DNA of 64,000 nucleotides from Actinomycetota bacterium (GCA_019347575.1 JAHWKY010000018.1:1-64000); one strand, 5' to 3'; numbered from the stretch's first letter, positions 17,625 to 26,037 are shown. Numbers and translations are program-made. The notes: a model not told the origin generated them from the sequence alone.

Positions 17625-20285
17625 TCACAGGTAGGCGCCTCCACGCTCACGCGGCGTCGGCGCCCCGCCGCTCAGGAGTCGTACCGTCCCCGTCGTGCCG
17701 TCGACCTCGATGAGGTCGCCGGTGCGGATACGGGTCGTGGCGTCCTGCGTTCCGACCACGGCGGGCACGCCGAACTCACGTGCGACCACGGCGGCGTGGG
17801 ACATCGAGCCACCGAGGTCGGTCACGATCGCCCCGGCGTAGGCGAACAGCGCCGTCCAGCCGACGTCGGTGACCTTGGTGACCAGCACCTCGCCGGGCTC
17901 AAGACCATCCAACGACTCCAGCACGCGCGCGCGTCCGACGTAGGTCCCCGGCGCGGCGGGCAGACCTTCGATGGTGTCGCCCTGCCGACGCTCCTCGGTC
18001 GGCTGCCAGCCGATCGTCAGGAAGCCCGGCAGGTGCTGCGACGCCAGCCGCTCGCGCTCACGGCGACGACGCGCGACCACGGCGGCGGTGTCAGCCGGTG
18101 GATGTTTGACCTCGTCGAGCGTGAGGTAGAAGACGTCGTCGCCAGAGGGGAGAGTCCCGGCCTCAGCCAGGCGGGCGCCCCGCTCCCTGGCAGCCAGGCG
18201 CAGGGCGTGGGTGAGACGCATCGCCGCATCGCGCGCACGCTCCCGGGTCCTCAGCTGCTTGCCGGCAAGCGACACCAAGCGCCGCTGGATGAACCCTCGC
18301 GGCGTCGCGGCCTCCGACGCGCGACCGGTCGCCCCCATGGCCTTGGCGATGGCTTCGATGAGCAGGTCAGGGCGGTCGGCGAAGACGTCGTTGGCGAGCT
18401 CGGTCTCCCCCGGTCCGCGGTGTCCGACCGTGTCGAGGAGCCACTCGAGATCGCGGGCGAAGCCGGGATGTGACCGCCGTACCTCAGCGAGTGCGTCACC
18501 GGGCGACCGTGACCGCAGCACCTCCGTCAGCGCGCCATCGTCACGCGCTCGCCGGGCGAGCCGCTCGACACCCTGGATCGTGGCGGCGCTCGCCAGGCTC
18601 GCCCCACCGGTCCGCAGCCGCGCCGCCGCCTCGACCCCGACGACGCGCTCGAGGGTGCTCCACGCCCCCCCGGAAACCATGTTCATGATGCACGCCACGT
18701 TCCAGGCCTGGACGAGCTGGTCGTGCACGAGCCCGAGGTGTGCGACGAGTCGCGGATCCGACAGCGCGCGTAGCTGTGCGGGAGTCAAGGTCAGCTCGTC
18801 CGCATCCGCGTGCGCCCGCTCCGCCTCGCGAGCGAGGCCGGCCATCCGCGGGGCTCCCCGGAAGGCCAGTCGCAGGCCCTGCACGACGTCACGCAACGTG
18901 GGGCGGGGACGCTCGGTCGGCATCGGCTTGCCGAGGTACTGGTGGTCGATGTCGCCCGGCGTCATGCCGGGAACCATCTCCGACATCTGCCTCGTGGCGG
19001 AGATGTTGACGTACATGCGGTGGCCGAGCGAGACCGGTCCACGATGCACCAGCTCCTCGGCCACCGGACCGGAGAACCCGAAGATGTCGGAGATGCCCTG
19101 CGCTGAGGCACGCAGGGCGTTGAGCGCCACGGTGAGCGTCAACGGGGTCATCGGCCCCGGGAAGGCCTCGGACACGTTGGTCGAGGTGTACTCCTCGTAG
19201 CGTGGGTCCAGGGGACAGTCGAACTCCCCCCGGTATGGCTCGGGGAGCAGGTCGACCAACACACCGCCATCGCTCGGACGCGTGGGGATCGGTTCAGGTT
19301 CGACGTACGGCAGGCGCCACGGCAGGCCGAACACCTTGGGACCCACGCTGACGAAGCGCGAGCCGGCGCGTGCCATGTCGCGGGCCGTCTCGGCGCTCGA
19401 CCAGGCGAGGTCGAAGCCCCAGTCCTCGCGCAGCCGCGTCGTGTCGACGATGGGGAAGTCGCGCAGCGCAGCCATCGCCTCCGGGTCGACCTCGCTGGCA
19501 CCGAGCCGGAACATCGCCTTGACCATCTTCAGAGCGGCGTCCTCGCTGAGCTCGACGTAGCGGCGTCCGGTCAGCTCCGCGAGCTGACGCATGTCGAGCT
19601 CGTCGTCAGCGGCGACGTTGACCGGCCCGGTCGGCCCGCCGAGCGCCGCCGTGGCGAAGAAGCGCCCCGCGTCGTCCTGGTGGACGAACTGGAACGTCAT
19701 CCCGGCACCCTTGATGCCGGTGACGACCGGTGCGGTGAACACCCGCGCAACCGAGTTCTCGACGCGGCGACCGAGCACGGTCCCGAGTCGTACCAGCACG
19801 TGATCGAGACCGCTCGCGGAGATCTCCTGCTCCATCAACTTCTTGTGGAACGCGTAGTCGAAGTCCGGCGACGCGTGGAGCTCGTCCGTCTCGCGCCAGC
19901 GTCCCTCGTGACCGGGGTCGGACCCGTACGCGGTGACCGACGAGCAGAACACCAGGCGCCTGACGCCCTCGTCCAGGCAGGCGTCGATGAGGTTGCGGGT
20001 GCCACCGACGTTTATGGCTTCGGTCTCGTCGTGGGTCAGTCGGACGCTGACGGCCCACGCGAGGTGGACCACCGCGTCGACCCCCACGACGGCCTTGCGG
20101 ACCGCGTCGGCGTCGCGGACGTCGGCCGCGACGAACGCGACGTCATCCGGGAGCGCGGCGGGGCGGTTGCGTGCCATGAGGGTGACGTGCGCGCGGTCAC
20201 GGAGGTGACGCATGACGCCGGTGCCGACGGCACCGGTGCCACCCGTCACGAGGACCCGTGGCATCCCGAGCGCTCCGTCCCCCAT
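17625..20285 (-). CDS. SDR fused to RPH/PEP-synthase-like swivel protein, copy 2
   Basis: This 886-residue paralog of the protein at 4792 has the same order: SDR domain (TGGTGAVGTG nucleotide loop, CSS, YAFHK as the catalytic YxxxK), linker, helical domain with NVSEAFPGPMTPLT, and mobile domain with GGSMSHAAVVARE carrying His830. There is no ATP-grasp domain. A short tail (about 15 residues) extends beyond the mobile domain. The ATG start at 20285 follows TAGGAGG by six bases. It is divergent from the third member of the family at 20368, and the shared 82-bp gap suggests common control. The reaction is unknown; the pairing of redox and phosphotransfer parts is the notable point. Confidence 0.84.
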   Translation of the reverse strand: MGDGALGMPRVLVTGGTGAVGTGVMRHLRDRAHVTLMARNRPAALPDDVAFVAADVRDADAVRKAVVGVDAVVHLAWAVSVRLTHDETEAINVGGTRNLIDACLDEGVRRLVFCSSVTAYGSDPGHEGRWRETDELHASPDFDYAFHKKLMEQEISASGLDHVLVRLGTVLGRRVENSVARVFTAPVVTGIKGAGMTFQFVHQDDAGRFFATAALGGPTGPVNVAADDELDMRQLAELTGRRYVELSEDAALKMVKAMFRLGASEVDPEAMAALRDFPIVDTTRLREDWGFDLAWSSAETARDMARAGSRFVSVGPKVFGLPWRLPYVEPEPIPTRPSDGGVLVDLLPEPYRGEFDCPLDPRYEEYTSTNVSEAFPGPMTPLTLTVALNALRASAQGISDIFGFSGPVAEELVHRGPVSLGHRMYVNISATRQMSEMVPGMTPGDIDHQYLGKPMPTERPRPTLRDVVQGLRLAFRGAPRMAGLAREAERAHADADELTLTPAQLRALSDPRLVAHLGLVHDQLVQAWNVACIMNMVSGGAWSTLERVVGVEAAARLRTGGASLASAATIQGVERLARRARDDGALTEVLRSRSPGDALAEVRRSHPGFARDLEWLLDTVGHRGPGETELANDVFADRPDLLIEAIAKAMGATGRASEAATPRGFIQRRLVSLAGKQLRTRERARDAAMRLTHALRLAARERGARLAEAGTLPSGDDVFYLTLDEVKHPPADTAAVVARRRRERERLASQHLPGFLTIGWQPTEERRQGDTIEGLPAAPGTYVGRARVLESLDGLEPGEVLVTKVTDVGWTALFAYAGAIVTDLGGSMSHAAVVAREFGVPAVVGTQDATTRIRTGDLIEVDGTTGTVRLLSGGAPTPRERGGAYL

Positions 20286-20367
20286 CACCCGCCTCCTAAG
20301 TACTAACCTAGTTAGACGATACCGCTTCGCGCGTGCTGAGGCACGCCTCCACCAGGGGGACGGGACG
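20286..20367. promoter_or_regulatory. Divergent promoter with CTAAC-CTA-GTTAG operator-like site
   Basis: This 82-bp gap lies between two divergent swivel-protein genes. It contains CTAACCTAGTTAG at 20303-20315, a 5-bp-arm palindrome of the type bound by TetR-family repressors. It runs into GTTAGACGAT (20311-20320), which also occurs at 2463-2472. The minus gene has TAGGAGG and the plus gene CAGGGGGA as ribosome binding sites. Control by a common repressor not encoded in this window is inference. Confidence 0.5.
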
Positions 20368-22026
20368 GTGGCGATCGACACGTCGGACCTCGACGACGAG
20401 CTGTGCACGTGGCCGGGGACACGGTCGCTGTGGACCCGTGGCAACGCGGTCGACCAGTGGCCGCACCCGGTGACACCGCTGACCCAGGATCTCGTCCTGG
20501 CGAACCAGGAGCGCGGCATCGGGGTGGCGTTCGACCAGGAACTGGGATTGCTCGACGATCCGGGCCCGTGGTCGTTCGCGGGCTGCTTCTACGGTTGGAC
20601 GTGCGTCGCCGTCGAGCCCGTCGCCCGGATGGCCGACGCGATCCCGGGGTTCTCCGCCGCAGCGGTCTACGAGCAGTACTTCTCGGTGGAACGTGATCCC
20701 GCGGCACCCGAGGTGCCACGACGCAAGCTGGTCAACCCGCTGCCCCTGATCCCCCTGGGTGCCCGCTTCGCCCGGGCGTCGCGGTCCTTCCCACGCCGTA
20801 TCGCGCGGTACCGCGACGAGGGCGCCAGACAGCTCCGAGCCGATCGGACACGTGACTGGAGCGATGAGACCGACGGGGCGCTCCTGGAACGTCTCGACGC
20901 CGCCCCGCCCCGGATCACCGCGTGGCGCGTGCCGCTCGTCCTCAGCAACGTCATCGCAGCGCCGCAGTTCGAGAAGGTGACCGCGCAGCTCCGCACCCTC
21001 GACGACGGTGACGGCTCGCTCGTCCCGAGGCTCCTCGGCGGAGCGGGCGGGTACGAGGTTGGCGACGCCACGGCAGCCCTCGCGGACGTGGCGGCAGGAC
21101 GCTCGAGCCTCGAGGCGTTCGTCGACCGCTACGGCCACCGCGGGATCAACGAGTACGAGCTCGCCGCGACTCCCTGGGCTGACGACCACGACGGTCTCGC
21201 CCGCCTCGTCGACCGCGTGGGTACACGGTCACAACCGGCGGGGCGCGGGGCGCAGGCGCGCGCCGAGGCCCTCGACGAGCTGCGTGCCCGCACGTCGCGG
21301 TCGAGGTACCGACGGGTGATCGCGAAGCTCGGCCGGCTCGACGAGCAGATGCGACTGCGCGAGAACGCCAAGTCCCACGAGGTCATGCTGGTGGCCAGCC
21401 TGCGCTACGTCGTACGCGAGGTGGGGCGCCGCCTCGCGGACCGAGGACTCGCCGACGCACCCGATGACGTGTTCTTCCTCCGGCCCCCCGAGCTGAGGAC
21501 CGGCCTCGAGCGGGGACTCGACCTCCACGACGTCGTGACGCGTCGGCGCCGGACCCACGAGACGGCAGCGACGCTCGATCTCCCGCTGATGCTCGAGGTC
21601 GAGCGCGGCCACCTCGGGCCCATACCACCCGAGCGCTTCACCGCCCTCGGCCTGCTGCCGCCAGCTCCGGAGCCCACCGAGGTCCAGCGTGAGCTCCACG
21701 GCCTCGGCGTCGCACCGGGGGTCGTCCGGGGTCGGGCGCGCATCGTGAGCGACCCGCACATCGCCGAGTTCGAAGCTGGCGACATCCTCGTCGCCCGCAG
21801 CACCGACCCGGCCTGGACCCCGCTGTTCCTGCACGTCGGCGCGGTCGTCATCGACCTGGGGGGACCCATGTCGCACGGCGCGATCATCGCCCGGGACCTC
21901 GGCATCCCGTGCGTCATCAACGTCAAGCGCGGTACGACCGACCTGCAAGACGGAGCGACCATCGAGGTCGACGGCGTCTCGGGGACCGTCCGCGTCGTCG
22001 ACGCGGCCACCTCGAGCACCGGGTGA
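20368..22026 (+). CDS. Stand-alone RPH/PEP-synthase-like protein lacking ATP-grasp
   Basis: This 552-residue protein covers only the helical and mobile parts of the rifampin phosphotransferase/PEP synthase family. It begins near WTRGNAVDQWPHPVTPLT, the motif that in full-length enzymes follows the ATP-grasp domain, and ends with GGPMSHGAIIARD (His503). It lacks both the ATP-grasp domain and the SDR domain of its two neighbours. It may receive phosphate from a separate partner, use PEP-like chemistry, or have become a binding protein. I choose the GTG at 20368 because CAGGGGGA precedes it. The stop overlaps the next start as GTGA. Confidence 0.8.
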   Translation: MAIDTSDLDDELCTWPGTRSLWTRGNAVDQWPHPVTPLTQDLVLANQERGIGVAFDQELGLLDDPGPWSFAGCFYGWTCVAVEPVARMADAIPGFSAAAVYEQYFSVERDPAAPEVPRRKLVNPLPLIPLGARFARASRSFPRRIARYRDEGARQLRADRTRDWSDETDGALLERLDAAPPRITAWRVPLVLSNVIAAPQFEKVTAQLRTLDDGDGSLVPRLLGGAGGYEVGDATAALADVAAGRSSLEAFVDRYGHRGINEYELAATPWADDHDGLARLVDRVGTRSQPAGRGAQARAEALDELRARTSRSRYRRVIAKLGRLDEQMRLRENAKSHEVMLVASLRYVVREVGRRLADRGLADAPDDVFFLRPPELRTGLERGLDLHDVVTRRRRTHETAATLDLPLMLEVERGHLGPIPPERFTALGLLPPAPEPTEVQRELHGLGVAPGVVRGRARIVSDPHIAEFEAGDILVARSTDPAWTPLFLHVGAVVIDLGGPMSHGAIIARDLGIPCVINVKRGTTDLQDGATIEVDGVSGTVRVVDAATSSTG

Positions 22027-23045
22027 CCCCGCCGCGCGAGTACGGCGACGCCGACGAGCTCGCCCACCCGGCCGGTCCCGACCCATCGTGGCAGGAGAGC
22101 TGGTTGGTCGTGGCCGGCGACCTGCACCAGGACATCGGGGTGTTCGCTCGGATCGGTCGCTACCCGGGGTCGGGGACCGCAGACGTGGCCCTCGGGGTGT
22201 TCGACCGTGAGCACCGCTTCCGGACGGTCCTGACCGGCGTCCCGCTGTCGCCCGAGGACGGCGACGAGGTCCCCGTCGGGGCGTGTCGGATCCGCTACGA
22301 CGGTGCGCTGCGCCTGCACTTCGACGACGCCGATGCGAGCGTCGACCTGCGCTTCGACGATGTGACGCCCCGCTGGCGGTACTGGGACGTCGCCGCCGAG
22401 CCCGAGCTCGCCGCCCGCATCGCCGCGGACCACTTCCAACGGTCGGGGCGCGTCACCGGCACGGTGCGGATCGGGACGAGCATCCACCGCTTCGACGGGC
22501 TCGGCCATCGCGATCACTCGTGGGGACCCCGGGCGTGGAGCGACGTCCGCACGAGCCGGTGGTTCGTCGGGACGAGCGGGGCGGAACTGTCGTTCACGAT
22601 GGCACTCATCGGCCTCGGAACCGAGCCGGTGCGGACGGTCGGCTACGTCGTGCGGAACGGCGCCCCGACCAGGATCGCCTCCGCCGATGTCGTCGTGCAC
22701 CTCGAGGTCGATGGTTACACCCACCGGGGCGGCGCGGCCCGGGTCGTGTTCGCCGACGGGACGACCCTGGGGTTGCACCACCGGGTGATCGACGGCGTCG
22801 TGATGCCGCTGCACGGGCTCCGGGTGGTCGAGGGCATCGGCCGCGTCGTCACGGATGACGGGCTCGAGGGGTTCGCCGATCTCGAGGTCTGCAACCATCC
22901 CGATGGGCGCCCGTCCGCGGACACCCGCGCCGCCCCGGCCGTCGCCGCGAACGACCGTGACGGCCTACACCGGAGGTCGCTGCCCGTGACCGATGGAGCC
23001 GCGCTCCGCGTGACCGCCTCAGGCGGAGGTGACCTTCAGGGGTAG
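22023..23045 (+). CDS. CrtC/AttH-like lipocalin-type protein
   Basis: This 340-residue protein contains GLGHRDHSWGPRAW, a hallmark of proteins related to hydroxyneurosporene synthase (CrtC) and AttH. These have two lipocalin-like barrels and in CrtC hydrate carotenoid double bonds. Many actinobacterial relatives are annotated only as DUF7064/DUF7065, as I recall. Binding a long hydrophobic substrate would fit the isoprenoid theme suggested by the Ldi-like gene at 513. The start overlaps the stop of the swivel protein (GTGA), so the two are translationally coupled. The C-terminal 40 residues are low-complexity and probably disordered. Confidence 0.65.
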   Translation: MTPPREYGDADELAHPAGPDPSWQESWLVVAGDLHQDIGVFARIGRYPGSGTADVALGVFDREHRFRTVLTGVPLSPEDGDEVPVGACRIRYDGALRLHFDDADASVDLRFDDVTPRWRYWDVAAEPELAARIAADHFQRSGRVTGTVRIGTSIHRFDGLGHRDHSWGPRAWSDVRTSRWFVGTSGAELSFTMALIGLGTEPVRTVGYVVRNGAPTRIASADVVVHLEVDGYTHRGGAARVVFADGTTLGLHHRVIDGVVMPLHGLRVVEGIGRVVTDDGLEGFADLEVCNHPDGRPSADTRAAPAVAANDRDGLHRRSLPVTDGAALRVTASGGGDLQG

Positions 23046-23193
23046 CGCGTCGACGGTCACGCCGTCTCCCCTTCCTGCCTCGTCCACGGTGTGCTCCTCT
23101 CGCTACCGTCAGGCACGCGCGCCCCAGCCTGAGGACGAGCCATCCTCTGAAGAAGTCAGACATCAGTGCCGGACCCCAGGAGCGTCCACCCTC

Positions 23194-23937
23194 ATGCACC
23201 CAGCCACGGTCCCCGCGACGACCGCCGAGGTGCTCGGGCGCACCATCACCTTCCCCGTCCGCATCCGCACGGCACGGCTGAACGCCGCCGTCTTCCGCGC
23301 CGCGAGCGACGTGGCCACCACGTGCCTGCCGCCGGGGCTGACGCCCGTGCTCATCGCCCCGGGGACCACCCTGGTCGCCGTGTTGGTCGTCGACTACAGC
23401 GACAACGACCTCGGTGACTACGACGAGCTCGGGATCACCGTGCCGTGCTTGCCGTCGGGATCGGCCCAGCCATCGCTGGGCGAGCTGCTCGGGGGTCTAC
23501 GCAGTGGGGCGATGGGCACCTACGTCATCCACCTTCCGGTCACGCAGGAGTTCACTCGCGCCGCCGGCAACCAGCTGTGGGGTCTGCCCAAGACCGTCGA
23601 CGACCTGGCCGTCCGTCGCAGCGACCGGGTGGTCACGTGCTCGTGGCGACGAGACGAACGGGAGATCGCGCGGGTCGCGCTGCCGTCACGGCCGGGTGGT
23701 CAGGACGTCGGCGTCGAGGTGGTCGGCTACGCGGGGTCGCCGGACGGTCTGATCGCGACCTACAGCCGTATGGCACTCAGTGGCGTGTCGCTCCATGCCG
23801 GGGGGCGCATCCGGTTCGGTGATCACCCCGTCGGCCGCGAGCTGGCGCGGCTGTTCCGTTCCGATCGTGCCATCGCCTCGGTGGCGGTGGAAAACTTCGC
23901 GTGCGAGATCGACCCGGCGGTGCCGCTGGCCACGTGA
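23194..23937 (+). CDS. Acetoacetate decarboxylase-family protein
   Basis: This 247-residue protein resembles the acetoacetate decarboxylase fold. It has GTYVIHLPVTQEFTRAAG and WGLPKTVDD; the lysine of the latter lies in the region where the Schiff-base lysine of the family sits. Family members include true decarboxylases and aldolase/dehydratase-like enzymes on other keto acids. The ATG at 23194 follows CCAGGAG. A 148-base gap with no feature I can name separates it from the gene ending at 23045, so it may have its own promoter. It lies at the end of the conversion locus and faces the flavodoxin gene (7-base gap). Confidence 0.7.
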   Translation: MHPATVPATTAEVLGRTITFPVRIRTARLNAAVFRAASDVATTCLPPGLTPVLIAPGTTLVAVLVVDYSDNDLGDYDELGITVPCLPSGSAQPSLGELLGGLRSGAMGTYVIHLPVTQEFTRAAGNQLWGLPKTVDDLAVRRSDRVVTCSWRRDEREIARVALPSRPGGQDVGVEVVGYAGSPDGLIATYSRMALSGVSLHAGGRIRFGDHPVGRELARLFRSDRAIASVAVENFACEIDPAVPLAT

Positions 23938-23944
23938 GCCGGGC

Positions 23945-24616
23945 TCACCCGATGTGGCCGCGGTGGACCTGCTCCTCGTCGAACGTGTTGCCCTCGGCGG
24001 GGATCGGGTGGGCTCTCAGGATCCGAGCCAGGTGCACCGTGTTGTGCGCCATCCACCGGCACGTGCGCTGCGTGTAGGCGTGGTCCTGCCCGCCTGCCTC
24101 GATGAACGATGGGCCGGGCCCTGCCGCACCGACCCAGTACGTGTCCGCGTTCGGCGGGATCGCCAGGCCGAGATGGCTGAGGTTGAACAGCGTGGTCTCG
24201 GCGGCGGCGTGCGCCCCGTCCTCGTTGCCGGTGACAACGACCCCGCCCACCTTGTTGTACAGCGGGTACTGACCCACCTCGTTGCGCTCGTTGTAGGTCC
24301 CGTCGAGGCGCTCGATGACCAGCTGCGCGACCGAGCCGCGCACGCCGAACCAGATCGGCGTCGCGATCACGAGGATGTCGCACGCCTTGACCTTCTCGAG
24401 GATCTGTGGCCACTCGTCACCCTCGCCCTCATCGGAGGTGACCCCGAACGGGATGTCGTGATCGACGACGCGGATCACCTCGGACGTGACGTTCATCTGG
24501 TCGTACCACGAGATGACCATGTCGACCAGTGCCTGGGTGTTGCTCACCTCGGGGGAACGCTTGAGCGTGCAGTTCAGGAACAGCGCTCGGAGCGAAACCG
24601 CTTCGATCTCAGCCAC
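23945..24616 (-). CDS. Flavodoxin-like NAD(P)H-dependent FMN reductase
   Basis: This 223-residue protein has a flavodoxin-like fold: strand LRALFLNCTLKRSP with the phosphate-binding turn, ATPIWFGVRGSVAQ for the isoalloxazine loop, and GGVVVTGNEDGAH. It belongs with the NADPH-dependent FMN reductase/WrbA-like group, which reduces quinones or flavins in the cytosol. The GTG start follows GGAGG. Two 27-bp repeats (24635-24696) lie in its leader. The DsrE-like selenoprotein gene is next upstream on the same strand, 156 bases away, so the two might share a transcript. Confidence 0.82.
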   Translation of the reverse strand: MAEIEAVSLRALFLNCTLKRSPEVSNTQALVDMVISWYDQMNVTSEVIRVVDHDIPFGVTSDEGEGDEWPQILEKVKACDILVIATPIWFGVRGSVAQLVIERLDGTYNERNEVGQYPLYNKVGGVVVTGNEDGAHAAAETTLFNLSHLGLAIPPNADTYWVGAAGPGPSFIEAGGQDHAYTQRTCRWMAHNTVHLARILRAHPIPAEGNTFDEEQVHRGHIG

Positions 24617-24634
24617 GACAGCCTCCTGGTCGGG

Positions 24635-24696
24635 TCGTGCTACCGCTTCGCTACTTGAGCAGCTCGCGATCGTGCTACCGCTTCGCTACTGGAGCA
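24635..24696. repeat. Two tandem units of the GCTACCGCTTCGCTACT family
   Basis: A 27-bp unit beginning TCGTGCTACCGCTTCGCTAC occurs at 24635-24661 and, with one change (TTGAGCA to TGGAGCA), at 24670-24696, 35 bases apart start to start. It matches the 33-bp unit repeated four times at 38365-38496 (GCTACCGCTCCGCTACTTGAGC). The copies lie just upstream of the ribosome binding site of the flavodoxin-like gene. Confidence 0.75.
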
Positions 24697-24772
24697 CTCG
24701 CGGCGCCGGAAGGTAGTCCGACGCCGCGCTGGCCGGCCCGGGTCGTTCGCGGACCGGCCAGCGCCCTCAGCG

Positions 24773-25135
24773 TCAGATGCTCACGACCCGGTCGGCCGCG
24801 ACCACGGCTTCGGCGAAGTCCTTCGGGGAGATGAACCGTGCGTTCTTCCCCTCGAGATCGCTGTCGAGGACCCCACGGGCCCTCCCACAGCCACCTCAGA
24901 CGTAGACCGGGACCTCGTGCTCGATCACCTTGGACCACAGCTCCTCGAGCGGGGGCCACCCCACACCGTGCACGTGCTCCACGATGTCGTCCTTCATGAA
25001 GTAGGTGGCCTCCGCCAACAGACCGATCTGGGGCTGGTGACCAGCCTCGATCGCTCCGATCGCGCTCACGAACGGGATGCTCCCTCGAGTGGGATCATCC
25101 GATCCGTGACTCGTCGTGTACAGGATCGTCGCCAA
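24773..25135 (-). CDS. DsrE-family protein, probable selenoprotein (UGA = Sec80)
   Basis: Read through one in-frame TGA (24896-24898), this is a complete 120-residue DsrE/DsrF-like protein. It starts at a TTG five bases after AAGGAGGA. MATILYTTSHGSDDPTRG and the PPLEELW segment are typical of the family. After residue 79 (VPVYV) the TGA falls where relatives have Cys; the next residues are GGC, giving U-G-G-C, a redox UxxC motif. The frame then continues GRARGVLDSDLEGKNARFIS to a TGA at 24773-24775. Conservation after the TGA argues against a dead gene. A hairpin meeting bacterial SECIS rules follows (24866-24884). DsrE-like selenoproteins have been reported in other bacteria, as I recall. 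SelA/SelB/SelC genes are not in this window. The alternative is a Cys-to-stop mutation in a decaying gene. Confidence 0.8.
24866..24884 (-). promoter_or_regulatory. Candidate bacterial SECIS hairpin
   Basis: Read on the minus strand, GAGGGCCC pairs with GGGUCCUC preceded by G, forming an 8-bp stem (seven Watson-Crick pairs and one G-U) around a three-base loop GUG (24874-24876). The loop begins 19 nt after the UGA at 24896-24898 and its first base is G. Bacterial SECIS rules as I recall them are 16-37 nt to the loop, a loop of 3-14 nt and a G among the first two loop bases; all are met. The stem lies inside the coding region, as expected in bacteria. Confidence 0.75.
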
Positions 25136-25221
25136 GCGTCCTCCTTCCGCCGCCGGCAACCGGTCGAGCATCAGGCGGGCGGAGGCCGCTCGTCAAGGGG
25201 TTCGGTGGATCCGACTGGCGG

Positions 25222-26037
25222 CTACGTGAGGCGGTCCAGCCAGCCGACGATCAGATCCCCCAGACGGTCCGGTGCCTCGAGCGACGGGAGGTGAGCCACA
25301 CCGTTCATGACGGCGAACTCGGCGTGCGGCACGCGCTGGGCGACCTCGGACGACAGCCACACGATGCCGGGGACGTCGAGGCTGCCCACGATGACGAGCG
25401 TGGGGACCTCGATCTCGGTCAGACGCCTGAAGGACTCGGGGCGCTCGGACTGAGGGCCGGGGTCGGGGGCCCGGAGCGCGACAGGGTTCATCGCCAGGAA
25501 ACGCTCGCGGACGGCAGCATCGACCCGTCCCCCGTGGCCAGGACCATCGAGCCACAGCTCCGCCTCGTGGCGGTTCGCCGCTTCGATGTCCCCACGCCCC
25601 GCCGCCTCCTCGGCCGCCGTCTCGAGTTCGGCTTCGCGAGGCGAGGAGGGTGGCCACGGGACGCCGGAAGCCGCCGTCCCGATCAGGACGAGCCCGAGCA
25701 CCCGATCGGGGTGCGAGAGGGTGGTGTCGAGGGCAACTGCGCCCCCCATGGAGTTGCCGACCAGCACCACACGTTCCACCCCCCGCTCGTCCAGCACCCC
25801 GACCAGATCATCGACGTGCGAGAACGGTTCTGCCTCGTAGGTCGACTCGCCGAACCCGCGTCGGTCGTAGGCGATGACGCGGTAAGAGCCGGCGAGCACG
25901 GAGCGGACATCGTCCCAGCTCGTGCGGTCGGCGACCCCGGCGTGCAGGAGGACCACGGCATCGCCGGATCCCGCATCGTCACCGATGATCACCGCGGCTC
26001 CGGCGGACACCTCGAAGCAGGTGACGGGATCGGACAC
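25222..26037 (-). CDS. Alpha/beta hydrolase
   Basis: This 271-residue cytosolic hydrolase has the oxyanion strand VVLLHAG, the nucleophile elbow GNSMGG, an acid candidate in the VGSLDVPG loop and the catalytic His in NGVAHLPSLE. The family covers esterases, lactonases and haloperoxidases, so the substrate is open. I place the start at GTG 26037 (MSDPVTCFEV), which follows GGGAGGGG; the frame is open further upstream into the next gene but without a better site. The pterin dehydratase gene lies 14 bases upstream on the same strand, so the two form a likely pair. Confidence 0.85.
   Translation of the reverse strand: MSDPVTCFEVSAGAAVIIGDDAGSGDAVVLLHAGVADRTSWDDVRSVLAGSYRVIAYDRRGFGESTYEAEPFSHVDDLVGVLDERGVERVVLVGNSMGGAVALDTTLSHPDRVLGLVLIGTAASGVPWPPSSPREAELETAAEEAAGRGDIEAANRHEAELWLDGPGHGGRVDAAVRERFLAMNPVALRAPDPGPQSERPESFRRLTEIEVPTLVIVGSLDVPGIVWLSSEVAQRVPHAEFAVMNGVAHLPSLEAPDRLGDLIVGWLDRLT

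Noticed and set aside
24675-24959. 94-codon minus-strand frame over the DsrE region
   Set aside because: It is a different frame from the DsrE gene with Arg/Gly-rich shadow composition.
24773-25135. TGA read as tryptophan in the DsrE gene
   Set aside because: Elsewhere in the window TGA is the normal stop codon, and the position corresponds to Cys, not Trp, in the family.
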